From NCBI GenBank assembly GCA_025054955.1, contig JANWZE010000023.1, positions 37,148 to 101,147 of the forward strand: DNA of 64,000 bases. The letters are read 5' to 3'. Origin of the DNA: Blastocatellia bacterium. Its GTDB lineage: Bacteria; Acidobacteriota; Blastocatellia; HR10; J050. Position numbers and translations under genes: made by a program. Numbering within the stretch: the first letter of the stretch is position 1; each line of letters begins with the position of its first letter. The notes under the pieces were generated by a model, which had not been told where the DNA came from, searched no databases, and worked only from the letters and a program-made list of their open reading frames with translations. Of the stretch, positions 7,119 to 15,362 are shown piece after piece.

Positions 7119-8555
7119 ATGAGACTATTATCGCGGAAATGGGTATGGACGCTGGTGACGTTGTTTTGGCGCAACTGGCTCACGTCGCTCGGCTCGATTC
7201 TGGCCACATTCAGCGCCCTTTCAATCATCGCGTTCGTCGCGCTTGGATTTCTCGGACTTGACACGCCGTACCTGGGCGTCATGGCATTTCTGGTGATGCC
7301 GGCCCTATTTATCGTCGGGCTGTTTCTGATCCCGATTGGCCTTCACTACGACCGAAAAAAACGCGCCACGCGTCAAGACGAACCTGAGCTTTACCCCGTC
7401 TTTGACTTCAATCAGCCTCGTCTACGACGCATGGCCGGCGTGGTGGCCGTGTTGACGGCTATCAACCTGATGATTTTGTCATTCGTCAGCTATCAAGGCG
7501 TCGTGTTCATGGATTCAGTGGCGTTTTGCGGCACGACCTGTCATACCGTGATGGAGCCGGAATACACGACGTACCTCAACTCGCCGCATTCCAAAGTCAA
7601 ATGCGTGGAATGTCACATTGGCGCAGGTGCGCCGTGGTTTGTTCGTTCCAAACTCTCCGGCGTAGGACAGGTGCTGGCCGTCGCCTTCAACACCTATAGC
7701 CGACCTGTGCCCTCGCCGGTGGAGAATTTGCGCCCGGCGCGCGATACGTGCGAACAGTGTCACTGGCCTGAACGATTCACCGGCAATCGTATCAAAGTCA
7801 TCACCAAATTTGCCGAAGACGAATCGAACACTGAAACCAAAACGGTCTTGCTCTTGCATATCGGTGGCGGCGCGACCGGCCAAGGCGGCATTCATAGCTG
7901 GCACATTGATCCGAAGAAAGAAACAACCTATATCACCACGGACCCGCGCCGAGAAGTCATCCCGTGGATTCATGTCAGAGAAGCCGATGGAACGGTTCAT
8001 GAGTTTGTCGCCCGCGAAGGTGCGCCAACGGCCGAACAGCTTGCCAAGGGTCAGAAACGCACCATGGATTGCATTGATTGTCATAATCGTCCGACGCATA
8101 TCTTCAAATTGCCCGATCAAGCTATGGACGAATCGTTGGCAGCCGGCCGCATTGATCGTTCGTTGCCTTACATCAAGAAAGTCGGCGTTGAAGCGCTGAA
8201 ACAAGCCACCGGACCGAAACAGGAGGCGCTGGAAAAGATTGCCCGGCGCGTTCGCGACCACTTCCAGCAAAACTACCCTGAACTGGTCATCTCGAAGAAA
8301 CCAGCGATTGAAGCAGCCATCGAGGAAATTCAGGCGATCTATCGTCGCAATATATTTCCATCCATGAACGTCACATGGGGAACGCATCCCGATCATATCG
8401 GTCATGAACGATTCCCCGGTTGTTTCCGCTGTCATGATGATCAGCACGTGAGCAAGACCGGCAAGACGATCAGCCAGGATTGTAGTTTGTGTCATACGAT
8501 TTTGGCTCAGGATGAACAAGACCCAGAAGTGCTCAAGCAGTTGGAGATCAAATAA
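7119..8555 (+). CDS. NapC/NirT-family (ImcH-like) inner-membrane multihaem cytochrome
   Basis: Probable menaquinol dehydrogenase feeding the periplasmic MtrA-like cytochrome, in the position that CymA holds in Shewanella. The 478-residue product has three N-terminal membrane segments (about residues 20-45, 52-72 and 108-130). Haem sites follow: an unusual five-residue CGTTC-H (CX3CH) near residue 141, then CVECH, CEQCH, CIDCH, CFRCH and CSLCH. The SPHSKVKCVECHIG stretch is typical of NapC/NirT. Length and the several membrane helices resemble Geobacter ImcH more than the short, single-helix NapC. The ribosome site is weak (TGAGGTAGGTTCCT before ATG). It is probably co-transcribed with its neighbours. 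Confidence 0.88.
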   Translation: MRLLSRKWVWTLVTLFWRNWLTSLGSILATFSALSIIAFVALGFLGLDTPYLGVMAFLVMPALFIVGLFLIPIGLHYDRKKRATRQDEPELYPVFDFNQPRLRRMAGVVAVLTAINLMILSFVSYQGVVFMDSVAFCGTTCHTVMEPEYTTYLNSPHSKVKCVECHIGAGAPWFVRSKLSGVGQVLAVAFNTYSRPVPSPVENLRPARDTCEQCHWPERFTGNRIKVITKFAEDESNTETKTVLLLHIGGGATGQGGIHSWHIDPKKETTYITTDPRREVIPWIHVREADGTVHEFVAREGAPTAEQLAKGQKRTMDCIDCHNRPTHIFKLPDQAMDESLAAGRIDRSLPYIKKVGVEALKQATGPKQEALEKIARRVRDHFQQNYPELVISKKPAIEAAIEEIQAIYRRNIFPSMNVTWGTHPDHIGHERFPGCFRCHDDQHVSKTGKTISQDCSLCHTILAQDEQDPEVLKQLEIK

Positions 8556-8656
8556 TGTTCGTGGATTCAGCAGAGACAGCGGCCAGCAGGCCAGGCGCGT
8601 TTTCAGCCTCGCTTAGCACGCGCAGCGATCTCTGCCGGTAACTTTTGAGGCGCTCT

Positions 8657-9628
8657 ATGAGAACGCGATCAGCTCTTTCACATGTGAAGCTCGTCACGAC
8701 GCTCTGCTTTCTTCTCATCACGGTCATTGCCGTCAGCGTGGATGTACCGGTCACAACGTCGTTCGCTCTGCCGCAGCAAGCGCAGTCGGCAACACAAGAA
8801 ACGGCGGCCACCGGCTCGTATGTCGGTTCGGAAACTTGCATGGGTTGTCATGAAGACATTCACAAACAATATGCGATGACCGCTCATTACGTGACCGACA
8901 CCAGCGCCCGCTATCAGCAACCGATGAAAGGCTGCGAGGCCTGTCACGGGCCTGGCCAGGAACATGTGGATGCCGGCGGCGACGCGACCAAAATTTTCAA
9001 TCCAAAAGGCAAGCCGCCGCGCCTCGCCAATGAGCGGTGCCTCAGTTGCCATCAACAACAGGAAGAGCGTCACAACTTTCGCCAAAGCGAGCATGGACTC
9101 AATCAAGTGGCCTGCATTGATTGCCACTCACCGCATCCGGCCAAACCGCTCGAAAACCTGTTGGTGAAGGAGAGTCCGGCGCTTTGCTATCAATGTCACG
9201 GCCAAATCAAGCAGCAATTTCAACGCCCATTCCATCATCGCGTTCATGAAAAAGGCATGAGCTGTCAGGATTGCCACAATCCGCACGGCGGCTTCAACCT
9301 CGCACAAACACGGGCGTCAGCCGGCGGAACCGATGCCATCTGCTTGAAATGCCACACAGAGAAACAAGGACCTTTCGCCTTTGAGCATGCGCCGGTTCGG
9401 TTGGAAGGCTGCGTCATCTGCCACGTGCCGCATGGCTCCAATAATCCCAAGATGCTCAAACGGAGCACAGTGCAACAGTTGTGTCTGGAATGTCACTCCG
9501 ATACGCCGGGCATCTTCGGTCCAGAGCCGCCTGCATTTCACGATATTCGCAGCCCGCGATACCAAAACTGCACAACCTGTCACGTGAAGATTCACGGCTC
9601 ATACGTCAATCGCCTGTTTCTGCAATGA
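8657..9628 (+). CDS. DmsE/MtrA-family decahaem cytochrome c
   Basis: Periplasmic haem wire expected to insert into the MtrB-like barrel and carry electrons across the outer membrane. The ATG at 8657 follows GAGG by six bases and begins a signal peptide; an in-frame TTG 12 bases earlier is less likely. The 323-residue protein has exactly ten haem sites: CMGCH, CEACH, CLSCH, CIDCH, CYQCH, CQDCH, CLKCH, CVICH, CLECH and CTTCH. Length and haem number match MtrA/DmsE (about 320-335 residues, ten haems). The barrel gene begins 17 bp after its stop, as in mtrAB pairs. Confidence 0.93.
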   Translation: MRTRSALSHVKLVTTLCFLLITVIAVSVDVPVTTSFALPQQAQSATQETAATGSYVGSETCMGCHEDIHKQYAMTAHYVTDTSARYQQPMKGCEACHGPGQEHVDAGGDATKIFNPKGKPPRLANERCLSCHQQQEERHNFRQSEHGLNQVACIDCHSPHPAKPLENLLVKESPALCYQCHGQIKQQFQRPFHHRVHEKGMSCQDCHNPHGGFNLAQTRASAGGTDAICLKCHTEKQGPFAFEHAPVRLEGCVICHVPHGSNNPKMLKRSTVQQLCLECHSDTPGIFGPEPPAFHDIRSPRYQNCTTCHVKIHGSYVNRLFLQ

Positions 9629-9645
9629 GGGCCAGCGGAGGTTAT

Positions 9646-11703
9646 ATGCAGCACACGATATTGGACACTCGACAAATCGCGTTTCCGATCATGCTCGCGC
9701 TCCTGCTCACGCTGGGGCTGACCACCTCGACGGCTTACGCGCAATCAACGTCGCCAGAGGAGCCTACACCACAGCAAGGGCCGGTCGAAGGATTCAAACT
9801 TGGCGGCCTGATCACCTCAGGCACGATTGAAATGGGGACGCGCCAGACGTGGATCGGCGGCAATCAAGATGTCTATCGCAGTCAAGTTAACTTAGGCGCC
9901 GGGGTGCGCCTCTTTGACATCGCCGTGCAATCGCGCTCGCCCGATAACGCCGGCCCACTCTATGACACGCTCTCTTACCACATGACAAGCTGGGGCGGCG
10001 ACCCTTACAACACCGTCCGGCTGAGCATCCAGAAGCGTCACCTCTACCGATTCGATCTACGATACTGGCGCATGGATTACGTCAACCTGCTGCCCACGTT
10101 TGCCAATCCACTGGTCAACCAAGGACTATTGATCAACCAACATAGCTTCAATCAGGCTCGCCGCGTCTCCAGCTACTGGCTCACGCTGCTGCCCAACCGG
10201 GACTTTCAAATCCGACTGGGCTACGAACGAAACTTTGCGTTTGGCCAGGCACTCACCACGTTTTCTATCGGACTGGATGAGTTTGTGCTCCAAGACCCAA
10301 TGCGAACGACGACGAATGATTATCTGGTCGGAGTGGATACCACACTCGGTATGGTTGACCTGACCATTGAGCAAACCTTCCGCACGTTCAAGGATGATAT
10401 GACCACGTTCCAAACGCCCGGCCTGATCAACAACGGCAATAGCCCGCGAGTTGGGCCGATTGGCGCTGTCAACCCGCAACAAATTCTGCTGACCTCGTTT
10501 CAGCGCGACAGCGCGGTACGCGGCTTCATGCCGGCCACGCGCCTCGGCCTGAATATCCGACCGAGCAAACAGGTTCAATTCACCGGCCGCGTGGTCTACA
10601 GCGATGCCGAATTCGATTTCAATCGAAACGAAATCCTATCGGGCAATCTCTTCGATTTATCAGCGCTCAGCTTCGTCACGCGGCAACGCTCCAACGCGCT
10701 GGCAGCAGCCTCTCGCCCCATCACCACCGCTGACACTGCGTTGCGCGTCAGCCCAATCGAGCGCCTGACGCTGACCAATTCGACCTCATTCAATCACTTC
10801 GTCATCGCCGGCGGCAGTCTGTTAGAGACACTTCAAATTCTCGGTCTCACCTTTCAAGGGACGCCGCCGCCACCGAATCAAATGCAGCGCCTGGTCTCTT
10901 CGTTTCTGGATGAACGCACGTCGCTGCGTTCGCTGCGCAATCTGTTTGAAGCGAGCCTTGAGGCGCATCCTCGCCTGACACTGCGCGGCGGATACCGGTT
11001 CACCAACCGGCGCGCCCGGTTGACGATTCCCGTTCCGTTTCGCGCTATTGACCAGTCAAGCCTCGATACACACACCGGGATTGCTGGCCTGACCCTGCGC
11101 GCGCCGAAGCAATTTCGCCTGATGGCTCAATTGGAGCGCGGCTCTGCCGATAATGTCTTCACCCGGATTGCGCCGTATCACCTGACGCGACTGCGCGTGC
11201 GCTCCAGTTTCCAGCCGCTCTCGCAATGGCGGCTGAGCGGCGAGTACACGCTCACCGACGCGCGCAATCCCAATCCGTTTGTTGACACCCTGCACCGGCA
11301 TCGCGCCTTCAACATTCATTCCACCGTATCGTTGAACGAACGCTTGGATATGGACCTCGGCTATACGCGCGTGGACATTTCATCAGACACTTCGATCATC
11401 CTGAATCCACGCACGCTCGAACGCGGCAACTCGCCCTATCGAGCCGATGATAATGCCGTGAACGCGGACCTCACGTTTTCGCCGTCGAGGCGGGTTCATC
11501 TGTCTGTCGGCTATGGCGTGATTAACTCCAAGGGGACATTTCCACTTAATTATCACCAACCGCGCGCGCGCCTGTCGCTTGATCTGCACCGACGGCTCAG
11601 TTGGATTGCCAGTTGGGGTTGGTATGGCTACAACGAAAAGGGCGTCGCGATTCAGGATTATCGCGCCCATTTGCTGAGCTCAAGCCTGAAACTCAGGTTT
11701 TAG
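9646..11703 (+). CDS. MtrB/PioB-like outer-membrane beta-barrel protein
   Basis: Probable porin sheath of the trans-outer-membrane electron conduit. GGAGG five bases upstream supports the start at 9646, although the frame stays open upstream into the MtrA-like gene. The 685-residue product has a signal peptide (ends near TAYAQ), many short alternating amphipathic strands rich in aromatic and basic residues, and a C-terminal phenylalanine (LSSSLKLRF) as expected for BAM-inserted barrels. The N-terminal CXXC of Shewanella MtrB is not seen. Size and position after the decahaem MtrA-like gene support the family; sequence alone is less decisive. The stop codon lies inside repeat R1 copy B. Confidence 0.82.
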   Translation: MQHTILDTRQIAFPIMLALLLTLGLTTSTAYAQSTSPEEPTPQQGPVEGFKLGGLITSGTIEMGTRQTWIGGNQDVYRSQVNLGAGVRLFDIAVQSRSPDNAGPLYDTLSYHMTSWGGDPYNTVRLSIQKRHLYRFDLRYWRMDYVNLLPTFANPLVNQGLLINQHSFNQARRVSSYWLTLLPNRDFQIRLGYERNFAFGQALTTFSIGLDEFVLQDPMRTTTNDYLVGVDTTLGMVDLTIEQTFRTFKDDMTTFQTPGLINNGNSPRVGPIGAVNPQQILLTSFQRDSAVRGFMPATRLGLNIRPSKQVQFTGRVVYSDAEFDFNRNEILSGNLFDLSALSFVTRQRSNALAAASRPITTADTALRVSPIERLTLTNSTSFNHFVIAGGSLLETLQILGLTFQGTPPPPNQMQRLVSSFLDERTSLRSLRNLFEASLEAHPRLTLRGGYRFTNRRARLTIPVPFRAIDQSSLDTHTGIAGLTLRAPKQFRLMAQLERGSADNVFTRIAPYHLTRLRVRSSFQPLSQWRLSGEYTLTDARNPNPFVDTLHRHRAFNIHSTVSLNERLDMDLGYTRVDISSDTSIILNPRTLERGNSPYRADDNAVNADLTFSPSRRVHLSVGYGVINSKGTFPLNYHQPRARLSLDLHRRLSWIASWGWYGYNEKGVAIQDYRAHLLSSSLKLRF

Positions 11704-11836
11704 AGCAATTTTCAATTGCCTTCCTTAGGAGCCCCGCATCTTGCCGGCTCATGCACGCTGCAAGTGTGCACCCCCAGAGTAAACTCATTCACAAACTGCT
11801 GGAGAGCAGTGCATAAAATGAGTTCATCCTGGGGCA
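11702..11836 (+). repeat. structured intergenic repeat R1, copy B
   Basis: It begins within the stop codon of the barrel gene and aligns with copy A (3527) and copy C (reverse, 34339). Its 3' part folds: CCCCAG (near 11772) with CTGGGG (11829-11834), AACTCATT (11782-11789) with AATGAGTT (11817-11824), and ACTGCT (11795-11800) with AGCAGT (11805-11810) around a GGAG loop. The pairing is kept although these arms differ in sequence from copy A. Confidence 0.7.
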
Positions 11837-12091
11837 CCCGCCGGAGCCAGCATCATTTGGCAAGGCGCGGGCGCTCCAGGACGAAGATCATCTGAAGATC
11901 GCCATAGGTCGCCTATGAAAATGCCCAGGCTCGCTTCGATGTTGCCCTGAAACAAACCCACGATTCACCATTGCTTCAACTTTGCGTGTCTGGCCCAGGC
12001 TCGCTTCGATGTTGCCCTGAAACAAACACGCGCTGATTGGCCGACTCCACTCTTGCTCCATGGTGACGGAAGCCGATCATCGGCGGTGTGA
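11837..12091. other. intergenic region without a gene
   Basis: No supported frame lies between the barrel gene and the convergent alcohol dehydrogenase. The stretch contains the 35-bp direct repeat pair described separately. I see no intrinsic terminator with a T-run. Confidence 0.6.
11923..12027. repeat. perfect 35-bp direct repeat pair with 35-bp spacer
   Basis: Positions 11923-11957 and 11993-12027 are identical over 35 bases, separated by a unique 35-base stretch (11958-11992), giving a period of exactly 70. The repeat ends in TGAAACAAAC. The dimensions are those of a two-repeat CRISPR, but there is no third copy, no leader and no cas gene. Similar spaced duplications of unrelated sequence occur elsewhere in this window. 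Confidence 0.7.
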
Positions 12092-13141
12092 TCACTGCTT
12101 CGGATCAATGGCAACTTTCAACATGTCGGTTGATTGCGATAAGTCAGCCAACACCTGAGGCAACTCGGTGAGCGGCGCAGTATGCGAAATCCATTCAGCG
12201 GGATTGATCATGCCAGCAGCGATGATGCGCAACGCTTCGCGCACATGGCGCGGCGTGTGATGAAATGGCGATTTGACGGTCAGTTGGTCATAGTGGATTC
12301 GTTCAGCATCCAGATTGACGGCCGTGCCGGCTGCACATCCACCGAACAAGGTCACCGTGCCGCCCCGGCGCGCGCAACTGACTGCCAACTCCCAAGCAGC
12401 CGGCAGCCCGACGCACTCGACAACTCTGTCGGCCATGTACCCGCTGGTCAATGAGCGAACCTTCCCGACAACGTCGCCGGTTGTATTCACATCGAAGACA
12501 GCATCGGCTCCCAGTCGCTCAGCGGCGTGCAATCGCGCTGCACGTCGTCCGAATGCCAACACGCGCGCGCCTTGCAATTTCGCTAAGCGGACGAACAACA
12601 ACCCAATCGGCCCCAGTCCCAGCACCATCACCGTGTCACCTTCCCTGATATCGCTTTCTTCAAGCCCTTGTACAACACAGGCCACTGGTTCAACCATGGC
12701 GGCGGCGGCAAATGAAACTGAATCAGGAATCGGCAGAAGATTCACCCGGACGATGCGTGCAGGAATTTTGATGTATTCGGCATAGGCGCCATTGAGAAAG
12801 AGCAAATCCGTGCAGGCACTAAAACTCTGCTTCCGGCAGTAGAAGCATTGACCGCACGGCGCTGAATTGGCGGCCACCACACGCATGCCGACGTGAAAGT
12901 CACTGACGCCCGGACCGACTTCAACAATCGTCCCTGAGAATTCATGGCCGAAGACCGATGGCAACACGATCATCCGCGCATGATAGCCGCGTTGATAGAC
13001 TTTCAAGTCTGTGCCACAGGTCAGCGCCGTATCAATTTTGACGAGCACTTCCCCTTGCTCAACGCGGGGGATCGGCAAACGTTCGATGCGCACATCACGT
13101 TGGCCATAGAGGACAGCAGCCAGCATACTCTCTTGCTTCAT
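12092..13141 (-). CDS. zinc-dependent medium-chain alcohol/polyol dehydrogenase
   Basis: NAD(P)-dependent oxidoreductase of the MDR superfamily; the substrate is not identifiable. The 349-residue product has the catalytic zinc ligands in LTCGTDLK (Cys42) and FGHEFSG, the four-cysteine structural zinc lobe CGQCFYCRKQSFSAC, and the Rossmann motif GLGPIGLL before residue 190. The general plan is that of threonine/sorbitol dehydrogenase-like enzymes. The gene is divergent from mtnB with 126 bp between them. No clear ribosome site precedes the first ATG, and a second ATG lies five codons later. A link to methionine salvage is possible from position only. Confidence 0.88.
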   Translation of the reverse strand: MKQESMLAAVLYGQRDVRIERLPIPRVEQGEVLVKIDTALTCGTDLKVYQRGYHARMIVLPSVFGHEFSGTIVEVGPGVSDFHVGMRVVAANSAPCGQCFYCRKQSFSACTDLLFLNGAYAEYIKIPARIVRVNLLPIPDSVSFAAAAMVEPVACVVQGLEESDIREGDTVMVLGLGPIGLLFVRLAKLQGARVLAFGRRAARLHAAERLGADAVFDVNTTGDVVGKVRSLTSGYMADRVVECVGLPAAWELAVSCARRGGTVTLFGGCAAGTAVNLDAERIHYDQLTVKSPFHHTPRHVREALRIIAAGMINPAEWISHTAPLTELPQVLADLSQSTDMLKVAIDPKQ

Positions 13142-13229
13142 AGATCAGCTCACGAGGCGGCATTATACTCTCTCACCAACAACAGAGGCAATTTGCTGGC
13201 GCTCGGTGATTGGCGCGTCAACGCGCTCA

Positions 13230-13258
13230 TTGACTGTCCGCGTGCGTCTGCCTACAAT
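13230..13258 (+). promoter_or_regulatory. sigma-70 promoter of mtnBDC, giving a near-leaderless transcript
   Basis: TTGACT (13230-13235), a 17-base spacer and TACAAT (13253-13258) form a good housekeeping promoter. Transcription should start around 13264-13268, at or just before the mtnB ATG at 13268. No ribosome site is visible before that ATG, which fits leaderless translation. Confidence 0.65.
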
Positions 13259-13267
13259 TCGACCGCG

Positions 13268-13927
13268 ATGACCAACCCAGTCAACAATCCTCCAGGTGAT
13301 GTTCCATTCACTGAAATAGCGGCCAGCTTGGCTCACATCAGTCGGATGTTTTACGACCGCCGCTGGACGCTGGGAACGAGCGGAAATTTCAGCGCCGTGA
13401 TCAGCCGTGATCCATTGCGACTGGCCATTACAAGCAGCGGCGTAGATAAAGGGCAGTTGGCCACTGAGCATATTTTGCTGGTTGATGAGAATGGCCAGCC
13501 GGTGGATGGAACAGGCCAGCCATCGGCGGAAACGCTCCTGCATGTGGCGATCGCGCGCACGCTTGGCGCCAACGCTGTGTTTCACACTCATTCGATCTGG
13601 AGCACACTGGTCTCAGAAGCCCATCTCAATGAAGGAGGCTTGACGATTCAAGGCTACGAAATGTTGAAAGGATTGGAGGGCGTCCGCTCACACGAGCATT
13701 GCGAGTGGATTCCGATTCTGGATAACTCGCAGGATTATCGGCAACTGGCTGGCGCGGTTGAGGCGCTTTTACAACGTCATCCCAACACACATGGCCTTTT
13801 GCTTTACCGACATGGACTCTATACCTGGGGCGCCGATCTGGCCGCAGCGAAACGGCACGTGGAAATTTTGGAGTTCCTGCTGGAAGTCACAGGACGAACG
13901 CTGCCGCATGTCAACGGTCGCCCCTGA
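13268..13927 (+). CDS. mtnB: methylthioribulose-1-phosphate dehydratase
   Basis: Dehydrates 5-methylthioribulose 1-phosphate to the diketo intermediate in methionine salvage. The 219-residue product belongs to the class II aldolase/AraD fold: GTSGNFSAVI near residues 33-42, SSGVDKG, the metal histidines in VFHTHSIWS, and a third His in LYRHGLYTWG. The start at 13268 is chosen because homology begins shortly after it and the promoter lies just upstream; the longer frame upstream overlaps the divergent dehydrogenase gene. mtnD and mtnC follow immediately. MtnA, MtnK and the nucleosidase/phosphorylase that feed this step are not in the window. Confidence 0.93.
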   Translation: MTNPVNNPPGDVPFTEIAASLAHISRMFYDRRWTLGTSGNFSAVISRDPLRLAITSSGVDKGQLATEHILLVDENGQPVDGTGQPSAETLLHVAIARTLGANAVFHTHSIWSTLVSEAHLNEGGLTIQGYEMLKGLEGVRSHEHCEWIPILDNSQDYRQLAGAVEALLQRHPNTHGLLLYRHGLYTWGADLAAAKRHVEILEFLLEVTGRTLPHVNGRP

Positions 13928-13945
13928 TCAATGAGGCAAAAACCT

Positions 13946-14506
13946 ATGGCAATTGTCACCATTCCCGACAAGCACCAAACATTGACCGATCCAACGGCCA
14001 TCAGGTCACACCTGGCCAGCATCGGCATCGCTTACGAGCGATGGAATCCGGCGCATCCTGTCGCTCCCGATGCCCCACCCGAGGCCATCCTAGCAGCTTA
14101 TGCCGCCGAGATTGAAGCGCTGAAAGCGCGTGGCGGCTACGTCACTGCCGACGTCGTTGACGTCACCCCGCAGACGCCGGGCCTCGACGCGATGCTGGCC
14201 AAGTTCAGCCGCGAACACTGGCACGATGAGGACGAAGTCCGTTTCATTATTGATGGTCGCGGGCTGTTTCATATTCGACCGCAGCAAGGGCCGGTCACGG
14301 CCATCGAAGTTGAAGCCGGTGACTTGATCTGCGTGCCGCGCGGGACCTGGCACTGGTTCAATCTGTGCGCCGACCGGCGTATTCGAGTGATCCGTTTATT
14401 CCAAGACCCGGCTGGCTGGACTCCGCATTACACAGACAGCCACGTTGACGAAAACTATCAGCCTGTCTGTTTCGGCTTCAGTCATCTTCCTCTGCAAGCA
14501 AGTTGA
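13946..14506 (+). CDS. mtnD: acireductone dioxygenase
   Basis: Oxidises the acireductone of methionine salvage to formate and the 2-keto precursor of methionine (Fe form) or off-pathway products (Ni form). Metal ligands are His91, His93 and Glu97 in HWHDEDE and His136 in GTWHWF, matching the cupin ligand spacing of the Klebsiella enzyme. The product has 186 residues. GAGG nine bases upstream favours the ATG at 13946; an ATG at 13931 would add five residues and lacks a ribosome site. It lies between mtnB and mtnC, with 18 and 11 bp gaps. Confidence 0.95.
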   Translation: MAIVTIPDKHQTLTDPTAIRSHLASIGIAYERWNPAHPVAPDAPPEAILAAYAAEIEALKARGGYVTADVVDVTPQTPGLDAMLAKFSREHWHDEDEVRFIIDGRGLFHIRPQQGPVTAIEVEAGDLICVPRGTWHWFNLCADRRIRVIRLFQDPAGWTPHYTDSHVDENYQPVCFGFSHLPLQAS

Positions 14507-14517
14507 GGCCTATCATC

Positions 14518-15264
14518 ATGCCATCACTTGGTCCGATTCGCAGCATTTTACTGGATATCGAAGGGACAACGACGCCAATTGCATTCGTTTATGAGGTGTT
14601 GTTTCCCTACGCCAAGATGTACGTAGCCGATTTTCTTTGGCAGCACGCTGCCTCTGATGAAGTCTGCGCTGATATTGCTGGCCTCTGGCAGCAACACACC
14701 GATGATGTGAAAAACGGGCTGACGCCCCCGCCTCTGTCGGCCAGTCCGCCGGAAGCGCGTCTCTCATCATTGGTCAGCTACGTTCACTGGTTGATTGATC
14801 ACGACCGAAAGTCAACAGCCCTGAAGTCGTTGCAAGGCAAAATCTGGCAAGAGGGCTACCGAACCGGTCACCTGCGAAGCCAGGTCTTTCCCGATGTGCC
14901 TATGGCGTTTGAGCAGTGGCAACGGCAGAAAATAGAAATTTGCATTTTCTCTTCGGGCAGCGTCCTGGCGCAACAACTCTTGTTCGCGCACACCACGGAC
15001 GGCGACTTGACGCGGTTCATCCATGCCTATTTCGATACAACGATCGGCTCGAAACGAGACCCGGAAAGTTATCGGCGGATCGCGACAACGCTCGGACACG
15101 CTGCCGAACAGATGCTCTTCATCTCCGATGTGACGGAAGAACTGGATGCCGCGCAATCAGCCGGCATGGCCACGCGACTGGCCGTTCGTCCGGGAAATCA
15201 TCCACAGCCGGCCTCGCCGCACGTGGCGATACACACGTTTGAGGCGCTCATGGCCGAAAGATAA
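14518..15264 (+). CDS. mtnC: 2,3-diketo-5-methylthiopentyl-1-phosphate enolase-phosphatase
   Basis: Bifunctional HAD-family enzyme that enolises and dephosphorylates the diketone to acireductone, the step between MtnB and MtnD. The 248-residue protein has the HAD nucleophile motif as DIEGTTTP (residues about 14-21), IFSSGS as motif II, the Lys in GSKRDPESY, and SDVTEELDAA as motif III. GAGG nine bases upstream supports ATG 14518; a TTG at 14503 is in frame but unsupported. It is last in the mtnBDC operon. The gene order does not follow the reaction order. Confidence 0.95.
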   Translation: MPSLGPIRSILLDIEGTTTPIAFVYEVLFPYAKMYVADFLWQHAASDEVCADIAGLWQQHTDDVKNGLTPPPLSASPPEARLSSLVSYVHWLIDHDRKSTALKSLQGKIWQEGYRTGHLRSQVFPDVPMAFEQWQRQKIEICIFSSGSVLAQQLLFAHTTDGDLTRFIHAYFDTTIGSKRDPESYRRIATTLGHAAEQMLFISDVTEELDAAQSAGMATRLAVRPGNHPQPASPHVAIHTFEALMAER

Positions 15265-15274
15265 TGAACAAAAA

Positions 15275-15342
15275 ACCACAAAGGACACGAAGGACACAAA
15301 GAGCCTCTTGTCTGGCCTGGTGCGCTTCGTGCCCTTGTTGGT
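15275..15342. repeat. imperfect palindrome with CAAAGGACACGAAG-type motif
   Basis: Positions 15275-15292 resemble the reverse complement of 15325-15342 (about 14 of 18 bases). The arm carries the ACAAAGGACAC...GGACACAAAG motif that I recall recurring between genes in several Gram-negative phyla, where it can be read as a KTTKDTKDTK-like peptide. Here it sits between mtnC and the peptidase gene. Confidence 0.45.
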
Positions 15343-15362
15343 TCACCATCTGAGGAGGCACT

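Noticed and set aside
11923..12027. Annotating the 35-bp repeat pair as a CRISPR array
   Set aside because: Only two repeats, no leader or cas genes, and several unrelated pairs with the same geometry occur in this window, so a repeat call is safer.
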